A DNA stretch of 62,000 nucleotides from Adiantum capillus-veneris (GCA_014529385.2 CM043962.1:53155905-53217904); one strand, 5' to 3'; numbered from the stretch's first letter, positions 8,773-17,985 are shown. Program-made: numbers and translations. The notes: a model not told the origin generated them from the sequence alone.

Positions 8773-11133
8773 ATGCACAAGAAGGGAATGGAAATCTTGT
8801 CTCGTTCTGGTTATTTGCCTGGATTTTCATTTAATGATTTTGAATTCTGTGAACATTGTTTGTATGGTAAGCAAACACAGCAGCCACATAAGCATAGAAG
8901 CAATAGAAGAGATACACAGTTGGCACTTGTTCATAGTGATTTGTGTGGACCTATGCCTAACCTATCTCTAGGGGGAGCTTCTTACTTTATGACATTTATA
9001 GATGATTACTCGAGGAAAGTATGGGTTTACTTTCTCAAGCACAAGGATGAAGCGTTTAGTGTTTTCAAAACGTTTGTGACACTTGTGGAGAATAAGAGTG
9101 GCAAGAAGCTTAAATGCTTACGCACTGACAATGGTGGAGAGTATGTTTCAAAGGCCTTTCAGGAATTTTGTGAGTCAAAGGGTATAAAACGTGAACTTAC
9201 TGCTCCTTACAATCCTCCTCAAAATGGTGTTGCTGAGAGGATGAATAGGACCATACAAGAGAAGGTCATAAGTATGTTGTCTAATGCACAGCTGCCAAAT
9301 GGGTTTTGGGTTGAAGCTGTATCAACAGCTGTTCATCTTGTAAATAGATCTCCTAGCAAGGTTTTGCAGAAGGATTCAGTGCCAGAGATGGTATGGTCAG
9401 GCAAAATGCCCTCATACAAGCATCTCAGAGTCTTTGGCTGTGAGGCATATACTCACGTTCCAAAAGAATTTAGGAACAAACTTGAGCCAAAGAGTAGAAA
9501 GTGCATCTTTCTAGGCTATGGTAATTCTGGTGAGATGGGGTACAGACTTTGGGATCTCGAATCCAGAAAGGTTGTTCGCAGCAATGATGTTCACTTTAAT
9601 GAATCCAAATATCATTCTAAACCAGAGAGGGTTGAGGAGATTAGAAGAGTTGTCTTCCAAGAAGATGGACCTGCACGTGCAAGACAAAATGTTAGGGCTC
9701 AAGAGGAGCAAGGACAAGATAGAGTGGAACCACAAGTTGTGGCTGAGCCTGAGCCACCTATTGTGCGTAGATCTGGACGTGTCACACGACCTCCTGATAG
9801 GTTTGTTCCATCTATGAACTATGTCATGTTGACTGATTGCAATGAGCCTTCATATTACAAGGAAGCAGTGCAAATGAAGGACTCCGGGAATTGGCAATTG
9901 GCCATGCAGTCAGATATGACAGCTTTGCATAAAAACAAGACATGGAAGCTAGTTAAATTACCACAGGGCAAAAAGGCTCTACCTTGTAAATGGGTTTACA
10001 GGTATAAGATCACCGCTCATGATAGTCAGCCAAAGTACAAAGCAAGGCTTGTTGCCAAGGGCTTTAAGCAAGAACAAGGCATTGACTTTGATGAAGTCTT
10101 TTCTCCGGTGGTCAAGATGACTACATTTAGATTCTTCCTTGCATTGGTTGCCATATTAGATTTGGTGTTGCACCAAATGGATGTCAAGACAGCGTTCTTG
10201 CATGGTGATTTAGATGTGGAAATTTACATGCAGCAGCCAGAAGGGTTTGTTGAGAAAGGCAAGGAAGATTGGGTATGCCAGTTGTTAAAGAGTCTTTATG
10301 GCTTAAAACAATCACCGAGGGCATGGTACCATAAATTCCACGAGTTTATGCTTTCTCAAGGCTACAAACGTAGTGAGTTCGATCACTGTCTATATACAAA
10401 GAAGGCTAAGGATGGCAGTTGGCTGATCCTTATTTTGTATGTGGATGACATGTTGATTGATGGCAAGCAATTGGAAGAAATTTCAGCTTTGAAGTCAAAG
10501 ATGGCAAAATCGTTTGACATGAAAGACATGGGTGAGGCAAGTCATATACTTGGTATGCACATTGAGAGAGACAGATCAAAGAAGTTGATTTGGTTATCTC
10601 AAACAGAGTATATTGACAAGGTTTTGCAACGTTTCAATATGGAGAAGGGAAAGGCATTGAGTGTTCCATTGCCACCATATGTGAAACTTAGCAAACAAGA
10701 TTGTCCTGTGTCTGAGGAAGAACAGGCTGAAATGGATAAGATTCCATATGCGTCTGCAGTGGGTAGTTTGATGTATGCAATGATTGCTACTCGCCCAGAC
10801 ATTGCATTTGCAGTGGGAGTAGTAAGTCGATACATGTCAAACCCAGGCAAGAAACATTGGGAGGCAGTGAAAGGAATATTGAGATACCTGAAAGCTACAA
10901 AGAGTATGCGTATATGCTATGGGAGTCAGGAGCTAAGTGTAAAGGGTTTTACAGACTCAGATTATGCAGGTGACTTAGACAACCGAAGGTCTACGTCAGG
11001 GTATGTCTTTGCATTGGCTGGTGGAGCAGTATCATGGCGTTCTAGATTACAAGATTGTGTTACTCAGTCTACTACAGAGGCTGAATATGTTGCAGCATCA
11101 GAGGCATGCAAAGAATCAATTTGTCTTAATTGA
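8773..11133 (+). CDS. Copia-1 integrase, reverse transcriptase and RNase H
   Basis: 786 open codons. A GAG-pre-integrase end with CEHC (26-29) leads into the integrase core. Its DDE triad is intact: HSDLCG (D56), RTDNGGEY (D119) and NGVAERMNR (E155), with 35 residues between the last two. Reverse transcriptase spans about 375-620, with KARLVAKGF, MDVKTAFLHGDL (first Asp) and the active-site YVDDM at 556-559. RNase H begins at GFTDSDYAGD and includes STTEAEYVA. The frame ends at TGA 11131-11133, where the family normally has Trp (ESICLN-stop-LVTDLG); homologous coding continues to 11397. Catalytic residues are all present, so decay is recent. Confidence 0.95.
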   Translation: MHKKGMEILSRSGYLPGFSFNDFEFCEHCLYGKQTQQPHKHRSNRRDTQLALVHSDLCGPMPNLSLGGASYFMTFIDDYSRKVWVYFLKHKDEAFSVFKTFVTLVENKSGKKLKCLRTDNGGEYVSKAFQEFCESKGIKRELTAPYNPPQNGVAERMNRTIQEKVISMLSNAQLPNGFWVEAVSTAVHLVNRSPSKVLQKDSVPEMVWSGKMPSYKHLRVFGCEAYTHVPKEFRNKLEPKSRKCIFLGYGNSGEMGYRLWDLESRKVVRSNDVHFNESKYHSKPERVEEIRRVVFQEDGPARARQNVRAQEEQGQDRVEPQVVAEPEPPIVRRSGRVTRPPDRFVPSMNYVMLTDCNEPSYYKEAVQMKDSGNWQLAMQSDMTALHKNKTWKLVKLPQGKKALPCKWVYRYKITAHDSQPKYKARLVAKGFKQEQGIDFDEVFSPVVKMTTFRFFLALVAILDLVLHQMDVKTAFLHGDLDVEIYMQQPEGFVEKGKEDWVCQLLKSLYGLKQSPRAWYHKFHEFMLSQGYKRSEFDHCLYTKKAKDGSWLILILYVDDMLIDGKQLEEISALKSKMAKSFDMKDMGEASHILGMHIERDRSKKLIWLSQTEYIDKVLQRFNMEKGKALSVPLPPYVKLSKQDCPVSEEEQAEMDKIPYASAVGSLMYAMIATRPDIAFAVGVVSRYMSNPGKKHWEAVKGILRYLKATKSMRICYGSQELSVKGFTDSDYAGDLDNRRSTSGYVFALAGGAVSWRSRLQDCVTQSTTEAEYVAASEACKESICLN

Positions 11134-11397
11134 CTAGTAACAGATTTGGGAATCAAAGAAGAGATGCATGTGTTATATTGTGATAGTCAAAGTGCTATAC
11201 AATTGGCTCGCAATCCAGTTTATCACTCAAAGACAAAGCATGTGGATGTGAAGTATCATTTCATCAGGGAAATGCTCGAGGATAAGCAACTTCAGCTTGT
11301 CAAAGTTCACACCACAGAAAATCCTGCTGATCTACTTACAAAAGGACTTCCCAAAGAGAGCTTTGCGCATTTTCACAAGCAATTAGGTGTAGGGTAG
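11134..11397 (+). pseudogene. Copia-1 RNase H C-terminal part after a TGA
   Basis: In frame with the preceding domain. It contains VLYCDSQSAIQLARNPVYHSK, then KHVDVKYHFIRE and VHTTENPADLLTKGLPK, the classical tail of copia RNase H. It is separated from the main frame only by the TGA at 11131-11133. Confidence 0.92.
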
Positions 11398-11680
11398 TAC
11401 ATCACTTCTCTACATCTCTTGTATATTAGCTTGTATAGTAGCTTCTCTCACACTTAAAGTACCACATTGGACTTTAAGTGGGAGGTTTTTGGGGTATAAA
11501 GCCCAATGTGGTCGCCCAGGTAAGTGGGCGGGCCGCCAGGTATGTACACATATTCTTTTGTAAAAACCTAATAAGAACTCACTATGCTCTACACATTACA
11601 GTAGAGCGAGTTCACCATATCGTCGTGCTCTTCTTCTCGCACTCTCTCTCGCGTCGCACTTCCGCTCGTACTCCTTTACT
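11398..11680 (+). other. Copia-1 3' non-coding end, possible truncated LTR with TATA
   Basis: It starts after the last stop codon. A purine stretch AAGTGGGAGG (about 11476-11485) may be the polypurine tract, and GGGGTATAAAGCCC (about 11491-11504) carries a TATA-like core as expected in a U3 region. Arms ACCACATTGG (11461-11470) and CCAATGTGGT (11503-11512) pair as a hairpin across it. It joins Gypsy-1 LTR sequence at about 11681 (ACTTGATAAATGC). No matching copy exists at the 5' end. Confidence 0.55.
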
Positions 11681-12443
11681 TGATAAATGCAAAATCAATT
11701 AATTAAATATCCTTTATTATCATTGGACCCCTTGGGTGGCCAACCAATAGGTTTCAGGCACACCATGAGGGCAACATGAGGAGGAACTTGACAAGTGTCC
11801 TTGCTGCCTCTTCAAGCTGGGGCTTCCCTTGTGTGTGTGTGAGTGTGTTCTCTCTCATCCCCCCCCCCCCTTTGTAGGCTTGCCCCCCTCCTTGTAGGGA
11901 TCTTTTTGACTTTGGATGAGCAAGCCCCTTAGTCATCAAGCATGACTAAGCACTTGAAGTAGGGGGTGTTCCCACAAGCATCTCAGGCAAGCTTCTCAAG
12001 GCACCTCGAGCACCTTAATCATGCACCAAGTCAAGCACCTCAAGCATGGAGCCAGTCAAGCACCTCAAGCATCTTAATCAAGCACCTCAAGCATGACAAG
12101 CACCTCAAGCAGGACAAGCACCTCAAGCACGACAAGCACCTCGAGTTTGGGCCGGGTTCCCACCTCAAGCTCAGCCCTAGCTTACCTAAGGTCAAAGGAC
12201 TTTTACACACATTATTGGAGGTCTTCAATGAAGCTAACCCTAAGGTCTTATGCTCCATTGGTTAGCCTTGCTCTTGATAGACCATCTCCCATTTGGGCCC
12301 CTTTACTATTGGCCCCGTGTTGAGATAGATCTATAAGCACATATCTATATGTTAACACTTGTTCCCGTTTATTCTCCCACATTAAGTGATCAATTTAATA
12401 TGCGAAAATCATTTGGGTTGGTTAGATATTAGATTTTATGACA
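11681..12443 (-). repeat. Gypsy-1 3' LTR, proximal (U3-side) part
   Basis: Matches 18871-19632 with a scatter of substitutions (about 16 by eye over 750 bp). On the minus strand it begins TGTCATAAAATC. It includes a short (TG)n next to a C-run (about 11830-11870) and the CAAGCACCTC minisatellite (about 12000-12150). Confidence 0.88.
12000..12150 (+). repeat. LTR minisatellite built on CAAGCACCTCAAGCA
   Basis: Repeated CAAGCACCTCAAGCAT units alternate with GACAAG or TTAATCA linkers, period about 15-25 bp. Equivalent arrays sit at about 19180-19335 (same strand), and about 25895-26040 and 32135-32285 (reverse complement). Unit number differs between copies. Confidence 0.75.
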
Positions 12444-12446
12444 TTA

Positions 12447-12456
12447 CCTCTCTCTT
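12447..12456 (-). promoter_or_regulatory. Gypsy-1 polypurine tract (plus-strand primer)
   Basis: Minus-strand AAGAGAGAGG followed by TAA and the LTR start TGTCATAAAA. The same sequence and spacing occur in Gypsy-2 (31823-31832). Confidence 0.85.
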
Positions 12457-12461
12457 GAAAT

Positions 12462-12481
12462 CATAGTCGTCCTCGACTATG
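12462..12481 (-). promoter_or_regulatory. Conserved stem-loop just upstream of the polypurine tract
   Basis: CATAGTCG and CGACTATG pair perfectly around a 4-nt loop, about 5 nt from the purine tract. The same hairpin occurs in Gypsy-2 (31798-31817) and, with one loop-closing mismatch, in Gypsy-3 (42028-42047). Conservation among diverged copies suggests a cis-acting role in the element RNA. Confidence 0.65.
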
Positions 12482-12803
12482 AGGTAGAAGAGATAAAGCC
12501 TTAGTCATTAGTCAATTGTACTTAGCGGCCTAGAGGATCCCTTTTTTACCCTACGACATCTTTCCAGATGGATGACTAATCCATTTGGTGCTTGGGAGAC
12601 ATAGCTGTGGCAAGCATGTCTGCTCTTTAGTCCATTTCATTCTCCCAAAGTAGAGTGACAAATTCTACTTGGTGTTTGAGAGACGTCGTCATCACAAACA
12701 TGATTCTAAGCATGCATACTAGTTAAATTTGTGCACAATTAAAAAGAGGACTAGTCTTATAAGACAAAAACATGAGTCATTTAAAAGGAATTTGTCCATT
12801 TGC
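12482..12803 (-). other. Gypsy-1 3' untranslated region with a diverged direct repeat
   Basis: No ORF. Two related blocks carry TTTGGTGCTTGGGAGACAT (about 12576-12602) and CTTGGTGTTTGAGAGACGT (about 12669-12687), each followed by CA(A/G)GCATG-like or CAAACATG sequence. The same arrangement is recognisable in Gypsy-2 (31560-31720). Confidence 0.6.
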
Positions 12804-13103
12804 TTACTCTAATGTAGCATTGTAAGCATTGACAAGGTTCATACTATCCTTAAGTTGTACTCCTTGCATCCATCTAGCATCTTCAAAAGGATAATTTTTG
12901 AACTTAATAAGATACCGTCGGATTATCTTACCATGTCGTAGTACCTTGTCTTCATGCCGAAGGACAGCTTTGGGTTGTAGCACCTCTTCTTGGTCTTCAA
13001 CTTCGGGAGGGTCTTCAATAATTGGTTCAGTTGGTGGCTCTCCTTTGTAGGGCTTAAGTAGGCTTACATGAAAGGCATTGTGTATAAGCCAATGGTTGGG
13101 CAA
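12804..13103 (-). pseudogene. Gypsy-1 integrase C-terminus with chromodomain
   Basis: 99 codons starting in the integrase tail (NAFHVSLLKPYKG). After an acidic linker comes a chromodomain-like segment: VLRHEDKVLRHGK, then RRYLIKFKNYPFEDARW and a closing helix. Chromodomains at the integrase C-terminus define chromoviruses and are thought to steer integration to marked chromatin. The usual aromatic cage is incomplete (F and W are seen), as in the CHR group II type. It is in a different frame from the integrase core, so a small indel lies near 13100. Confidence 0.85.
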
Positions 13104-14287
13104 CTTGAGTTGATAAGCCGTCTCATTGATGGCTTCAAGATTTGGAAAGGACCATAGTATCTTTTTGCTAGTTTAGCATAATACTTTTGATGGCCCGTAG
13201 GATTTTTGCTCGTTGTTTGCCTTAATCGAGCCTTAGGAAACTTGAGTAAGACCCAATCATTTTCTTTGAACATTAAGGCTCTTTTGTGCTTATCAGCAAC
13301 AGCTTTTTGCCTTTGTTGAGAGATGGCTATAGCCTCCCTAATCTTTTGAAAAGATTCTTGTAGGTCACGGCTATACTCATCGGCGGCGAAGATCTTCCCA
13401 TGTACTTTGAGTAGCAAGGGACTTTTAGGTCTTCCCTCTATGATCTCGAAAGGTGCTTTCCCCGTAGAAGTATGGACAGTATTATTGTAGGCATACTCTA
13501 CTAGAGGTAAATACTTTTCCCATTGTGAGCGTTGATCTACTTCGGTAACATAAGTCTTGAGTAGATCAAGTATCGTAAGATTGGCTATCTCACTTTGGCC
13601 ATCCGTTTGTGGGTGATAGGCCGAAGAGAAATTCAATCTTGTTCCTAGATTTTCAAAGAGACCTTTCCAGAAATTACTGGTCATTCTAGGATCTCTATCT
13701 AACACGATGGATGTGGGTAATCCATGGTGCTTGAAAATCTGAGATATGAAGAGAGTTGCCATTTGATGTGCCTTAATAGTCTTTTTGACAGGAATAAAAT
13801 GTGCTTGCTTGCTAAACCTGTCGACTATTGTCCATATTCCTGTATTCCCATGGATAGACTTGGGTAATCCAAAGATGAAATCCATGGATATACTCTCCCA
13901 TGGTGAATTTGGAATAGACAATGCCTGGAGTAATCCAGGTTGCTTCCCTCTATCATACTTGGTCTTTTGGCATACTACACATTTTGAAACATACTCTTGT
14001 ATGTCCACTTTCATGGTAGGCCAATAGAAATACGTCTCTACTCCTCGGAGAGTAGGTTGAATACCTCTATGCCCTGCATATGGAGGAGCATGGGATTCAT
14101 ACATAACGTTCTCACGAAGGGAATGGGTAACACATAGCCTATTTCCGTGGAGAAGATAACCATCTTGCAAGGTGAATGGTTCCTCTTTCTTCCCCAAAGA
14201 AAGGGCTGACATTATGTCTCTAAAGTCAGGGTCACTAGCATACTCATCTATCATAGAGGATAGATCATTGTGAGTAGCTATAGACAC
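13064..14287 (-). CDS. Gypsy-1 integrase
   Basis: 407 codons. It opens in the RNase H-integrase linker, then an HHCC zinc-binding domain (H66, H73, C103, C106; the WPTMKVDIQEYV block between), then the catalytic core with SMDFIFGLP (D136), VLDRDPRMTS (D197) and YHPQTDGQSEIAN (E233), 35 residues between the last two. A GPY/F-like region follows (YYGPFQIL). All catalytic residues are present. Upstream it is separated from RNase H by an in-frame TGA at 14300-14302 (SR-stop-PKV, where Gypsy-2 has Trp); downstream an indel near 13100 shifts it from the chromodomain. Confidence 0.93.
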   Translation of the reverse strand: MSIATHNDLSSMIDEYASDPDFRDIMSALSLGKKEEPFTLQDGYLLHGNRLCVTHSLRENVMYESHAPPYAGHRGIQPTLRGVETYFYWPTMKVDIQEYVSKCVVCQKTKYDRGKQPGLLQALSIPNSPWESISMDFIFGLPKSIHGNTGIWTIVDRFSKQAHFIPVKKTIKAHQMATLFISQIFKHHGLPTSIVLDRDPRMTSNFWKGLFENLGTRLNFSSAYHPQTDGQSEIANLTILDLLKTYVTEVDQRSQWEKYLPLVEYAYNNTVHTSTGKAPFEIIEGRPKSPLLLKVHGKIFAADEYSRDLQESFQKIREAIAISQQRQKAVADKHKRALMFKENDWVLLKFPKARLRQTTSKNPTGHQKYYAKLAKRYYGPFQILKPSMRRLINSSCPTIGLYTMPFM

Positions 14288-14302
14288 CGCATTAACTTTT
14301 GG

Positions 14303-15406
14303 TCATCGTGAAAGTGCATCGGCAACTTGATTGTGCTTACCAGCTATGTGAGCAATATGGAAATTAAATTGTGAAAGAAAATTTGCCCACCTCATTTGTT
14401 TGTCGGAAATCTTGGTTTGGGTCATGAAATACTTGAGACTTTGGTGGTCGGTTCGTAGGATAAATGGAGTCCTCAATAGGTAGTGCTTCCATGTGTCTAG
14501 GGCATGTAGAACAGCTAAAAGCTCTTTCTCATAAATGCCCAAGACTCGTTCATCACTATTGAGCCTTCGGCTCTCATATGCTATGGCATGCCCTTCTTGA
14601 AGCAAAACCGCTCCAAGGCAATCACCACAAGCATCACATTGGACCTCAAATGGCTTTGAGAGATCCGGAAGCACGAGGACTGGTTGGGAAGTAAGCTTCT
14701 CTTTGAGTTTTTCAAAAGCATTTTGCTCCTTAGCAGTCCATACAAACTTAACGTTCTTCTTTGTTAAGTCGTGTAGTGGTCCTGCTACTTGAGAGAATTT
14801 TGCTATGAAGCGTCTATAGTATGCACACATACCAATAAAGCTTCTTAGCTCATGTAGATTCCTTGGGTTAGACCATGATTTTATTACCTCTAACTTTGAT
14901 GGATCCATACGAATACCATCGTGAGAGATAATATGACCTAGATATTGAATCTCTTGAAGGAAGAATTCACTTTTCTTTTGGTTGAGAAAAAGTTTGTTCT
15001 CCCTCAAGTCTTGAAAAATCACTTGGAGATGTTGCTTATGTTCCTCCAAAGACTTGGAGTAGATGATGATATCATCAAAGAACACTCCAGTGAATTTACG
15101 ATATGGTCTAAAAATTTTCTCCATGAGACGATTGAAAGTAGCTGGTGCATTAGTCAAGCCAAAAGGCATGACTAGATATTCATAAAGATCAAATGTTGTG
15201 CGAAACGCGGTCTTTAGGATATCTTCATCCACTATCCTTATTTGATGATAGCCACTCTTAAGGTCAATCCTACTGAAGTAGGTAGAGCCTTGTAGCTTAT
15301 CAAACAGATCTTCTACCCGAGGCACGGGAAATCTGTTTTTGATAGTGATATGGTTTAGTGCTCGATAGTCCACACACATACGGTATGTACCATCTTTCTT
15401 TTGCAC
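14303..15406 (-). CDS. Gypsy-1 reverse transcriptase and RNase H
   Basis: 367 codons. Reverse transcriptase: KKDGTYRMCVDYRALN, RIDLKSGYHQIR (Asp48), MPFGLTNAPATF, and the active-site VFFDDIIIY (Asp111, Asp112; Phe replaces the usual Tyr two before). YLGHIIS and the RSFIGMCAYYRRFI connection follow. RNase H starts near residue 238 (FEVQCDACGDCLGAVL) and includes RTDHQSLKYF, ending VADALSR. The N-terminal start is artificial: homology continues upstream in another frame (15300-15821), and one extra T in a T-run near 15405 explains the shift. Confidence 0.95.
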   Translation of the reverse strand: MQKKDGTYRMCVDYRALNHITIKNRFPVPRVEDLFDKLQGSTYFSRIDLKSGYHQIRIVDEDILKTAFRTTFDLYEYLVMPFGLTNAPATFNRLMEKIFRPYRKFTGVFFDDIIIYSKSLEEHKQHLQVIFQDLRENKLFLNQKKSEFFLQEIQYLGHIISHDGIRMDPSKLEVIKSWSNPRNLHELRSFIGMCAYYRRFIAKFSQVAGPLHDLTKKNVKFVWTAKEQNAFEKLKEKLTSQPVLVLPDLSKPFEVQCDACGDCLGAVLLQEGHAIAYESRRLNSDERVLGIYEKELLAVLHALDTWKHYLLRTPFILRTDHQSLKYFMTQTKISDKQMRWANFLSQFNFHIAHIAGKHNQVADALSR

Positions 15407-15821
15407 TAAAAAGGACTGGAGAACAAAAGGGAGAGGAACTAGGCCTCACCATCCCTTTGTCTACCAATTCTTGTACTTGCCTCATAATCTCCTCTTGTTG
15501 AGCTTGTGAGACTCGATAAGGAGGTTTTTTAGGCGGTGAGCTTCCTGGAAGGAGCTCAATACGATGGTCATCATCCCCTCGTTTTGTTGGTAGGTCCATA
15601 GGGATATCATCGATGAACACATCTTGGAATCCTTTTAGAAAAGTAGACAAGTCTAACTCTTCTTGATTCCTATCATTTTCATTTGATGAAACATTATTAG
15701 CTTTTAGAGACTCTTTGACATAAATCATGTACGCAGAAACTGAGCTCTTCATTGATTTATCAAAAGAAAGAGGATTTACAAGTGGAATAGTGTGACCACG
15801 CTCACTAGCATCTATATACAT
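15300..15821 (-). pseudogene. Gypsy-1 protease-RT linker and start of reverse transcriptase
   Basis: 173 codons, mostly linker. The end shows PYRVSQAQQEEIMRQVQELVDKG and VRPSSSPFCSPVL, the standard entry into gypsy RT finger sequences, then loses frame in a T-homopolymer near 15405. The last ORF residues after that point are out-of-frame noise. Confidence 0.85.
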
Positions 15822-15842
15822 GTTCTTTCCCCTGTAGGTGAA

Positions 15843-16127
15843 CTAAATTCTCCTTTCAGGGAACTTCATGTTGGCAGCCATGCGATCAAACCATGGTGCC
15901 CGTAGGATAACATCCTGATGTTGGAGAGGAGAGATGAAGAACTCCTCTTTGTCGACATAGCTTTGGACATGAAGCCTCAACTTCCCAATCAAGGGAGTAA
16001 CGGAGGCTTGTTGTCCCTTGAAAGCTGCATCGGATGTTACTATATCTCCCATCTCAAAAGCTTGAATGCCCAACTTGGTGGCCAACTCTATTGATATGAA
16101 GTTGAGAGTAGAGCCTGGGTCAAACAA
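15843..16127 (-). pseudogene. Gypsy-1 aspartic protease, active site reads D-P-G
   Basis: FDPGSTLNFISIELATKLGI is the retropepsin active-site segment, but with Pro where Ser or Thr is expected (D-S/T-G). Later HQDVILRAPWF corresponds to the conserved ILGxxW block, with Arg for Gly. A frame break separates it from the zinc knuckle upstream (near 16130). Both substitutions could inactivate it. Confidence 0.8.
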
Positions 16128-16137
16128 GATGAAGGCA

Positions 16138-16381
16138 TCATGAGTCTCTTACCTTTCCCCACACATAGGAAAGTGATGATCCTTTGCAATGACCATCCTC
16201 TTTTGGAGCTTCGATGGTGGAAGCTCTAGGAGTCTCATTGCGAGTATTCTTCTTGGGGCAAGAACGATAGCCATGTCCTTGCTCTCCACACTTGAAACAC
16301 TTATGGTCCTTGCGAAAAGCTTCAAGCTCTTCAGGAGAGAATTTTGTTTTTACCTTTGTAAACTCCCTTCTCCTTGGACCG

Positions 16382-16412
<31 letters not shown>

Positions 16413-16461
16413 GAAGTGCCTTGGGAATTATTTTGAGCATTGGATTTCCCCTTTGCATCAT
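16138..16461 (-). pseudogene. Gypsy-1 Gag C-terminus with CCHC zinc knuckle (shifted frame)
   Basis: FSPEELEAFRKDHKCFKCGEQGHGYRSCP carries the CX2CX4HX4C knuckle. It continues the Gag protein but in a neighbouring frame. Comparison with Gypsy-2 (KGKNKLSAIELECYRKD) places a single extra A in the run near 16343-16346. The ACA-repeat upstream reads as poly-Thr in this frame and poly-Asn in the Gag frame. Confidence 0.88.
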
Positions 16462-17626
16462 TTTTATCTTTTTTTTCTATGGGCTTGACATTACGTCTAG
16501 CCCCTTGATGGAAATTGATGCGTGAAGCAACCATGGTGTGGTGGATTACTTCGGTAATAGTACCGGGCCGTTGAGAGTTGATGTATTCGGCCATCTCTTC
16601 AGGTAATCCCGCACAAAATTGCTGTCTTTTCTCGGCAAAGTCTATCTTTTGAAAGACAGTAGCTTTGAAATGTAAATCCCAAAACTTGTCTACATACTTG
16701 TTGATAGACTCATGAGAGAGGAGCTTTAAGCCGCGCCATTCGGCAAGAACTTTATCTTTAGTATCACTTGGAAGAAATTGCTTCATGATGGAAACTCGTA
16801 GAGTTTTCCATGTCCTTGGGGCTTCTCCATTGCCACGAAGGCTAGCCCACCATTGACGAGCTGATTTTTGGAAGTGCATAGCTACATGGCGTAGCTTGGA
16901 GGACTTTGTGAAGCCCTCGTCCCCAAAGGCCGCATCAAATTGCTGGATGAAGGCCAACACTTTGTCGGTAGCACCAAAGGTGCCATCATAGGTGAGAAAA
17001 GAGATACTCTTTCCTCCCTCCTTGAACTTCTTTAGCTTTTGTGACCTTCGCCATGCAGGAAATGATTTGCGATGTCCTCCCCTCTTGTATTTTCTAGGAG
17101 AATAGCCATAACTTTCATCGGAAGAGGAGGAAGGCGAAGAAGAAGGACAAGAGGGTGACCTCTTCCTAGCCCTTTTCTTCCTTTGTTTCCTCTCTTGCCT
17201 TTCAGAGTGATGAGGAGAAGGACTATGGGTTGCTCTTTTCCTCTTGGGAGGAGTAGGCGATCGTCTAGACCGCCGTCTTCGTGGAGCCACATCTTCAGAA
17301 GAACTTAGACTGTCATTGCTTTCTTTCTCTTTGGATTCCTCCTCTCGAATGGGAGAGAGTCTTCTTTTGGGGGTCTCTTCAAGAGGCCTCCTAAGCTCTC
17401 TCTCCTCTGGGAGAGGAAGGGAAATTCCATAAGCACGAAGTTGTTGAGCAACTTCGGCTTGCAAAGCAGGGTTGCCCATAGCTTGTTGCAACCTAGTGAT
17501 GAGATAATTCACAAACATGGGATCATTCATTCTACTATCAAAGCTATCAATGTTCATTCTACTCTCTTGATTATTGTCAGCCATGTTAACAAAATTTATG
17601 TTTATACTTAGTGTATGCTTTGGCAA
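16331..17626 (-). CDS. Gypsy-1 Gag
   Basis: The likely start is the ATG at 17584-17582 (MADNNQES), not the TTG at the upstream edge. An Arg/Ser-rich region (RRRRSRRSPTPPKRKRA and following) precedes the retrotransposon Gag domain: FIQQFDAAFGDEGFTKSSKLRHVAMHFQ, ARQWWASL, then YVDKFWDLHFKA and FCAGLPEEMAEYI. It packages element RNA in cytoplasmic particles. It ends prematurely at a TGA after a homopolymer indel, just before its zinc knuckle. Confidence 0.93.
16383..16413. repeat. (GTT)n microsatellite inside gag
   Basis: About ten GTT units, coding for poly-Asn in the Gag frame. Gypsy-2 lacks the expansion at the equivalent site (NSSNTDNK). Confidence 0.9.
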
Positions 17627-17985
17627 TAAAAAACCTTAGTTGCCACTCCTCTTAGCCTTTGAAAATCGGCTCTTAAGTATCTACACCCACGGCTCAAAGT
17701 GGTTAATTATAGAGAGTAGAGGAGTAGGTCTAACATAGCAGAGTTGCCAAGGGCTAGCTCCTTTCAGACATCTTATGGCTCAATAATGGTAAAGCCGTAG
17801 GCAAGTCTAAAAAGACTCCATTATTAAGTCCAAATCTCCCGAGGTGTGCACCATCCCCCACATAGTGGGCTTAACAAAACCGATATTAGATCCCAGTTCC
17901 ACTTACTCTATTATAATTAACAACATCAACCATTTATAGGCTACTTAAGGACCTCTCTTCTTAAGCAAGAAAAGAGAAACCAAAT
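17627..17985 (-). other. Gypsy-1 leader between primer site and gag
   Basis: Non-coding, nearly the same as the Gypsy-2 leader (27495-27895), including the region around CCACTATGTGG or its variant. Probably holds packaging signals; none can be assigned. Confidence 0.6.

Larger units (their letters stand above)
6367..11680 (+). mobile_element. Copia-1: Ty1/copia element nested in the Gypsy-1 3' LTR
   Basis: It comprises a long leader (about 6370-7416), one gag-PR-IN-RT-RH reading frame (7417-11397) interrupted by four stop codons, and about 280 bp of 3' sequence. No pair of LTRs and no short target duplication is visible. A degenerate primer-site-like TGGTTCAGAG lies near 7344. About 0.6 kb of the host LTR (the equivalent of 18250-18865) is missing at the insertion point. 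Both borders are set by comparison with the intact LTR copies and are good to within roughly 10 bases. Confidence 0.8.

Noticed and set aside
11966-12323. Ser/Thr-rich ORFs inside LTRs (also 19282-19512, 25775-26065, 32015-32305)
   Set aside because: Produced by the CAAGCACCTC minisatellite; frames are not conserved in meaning between strands and no protein family fits.
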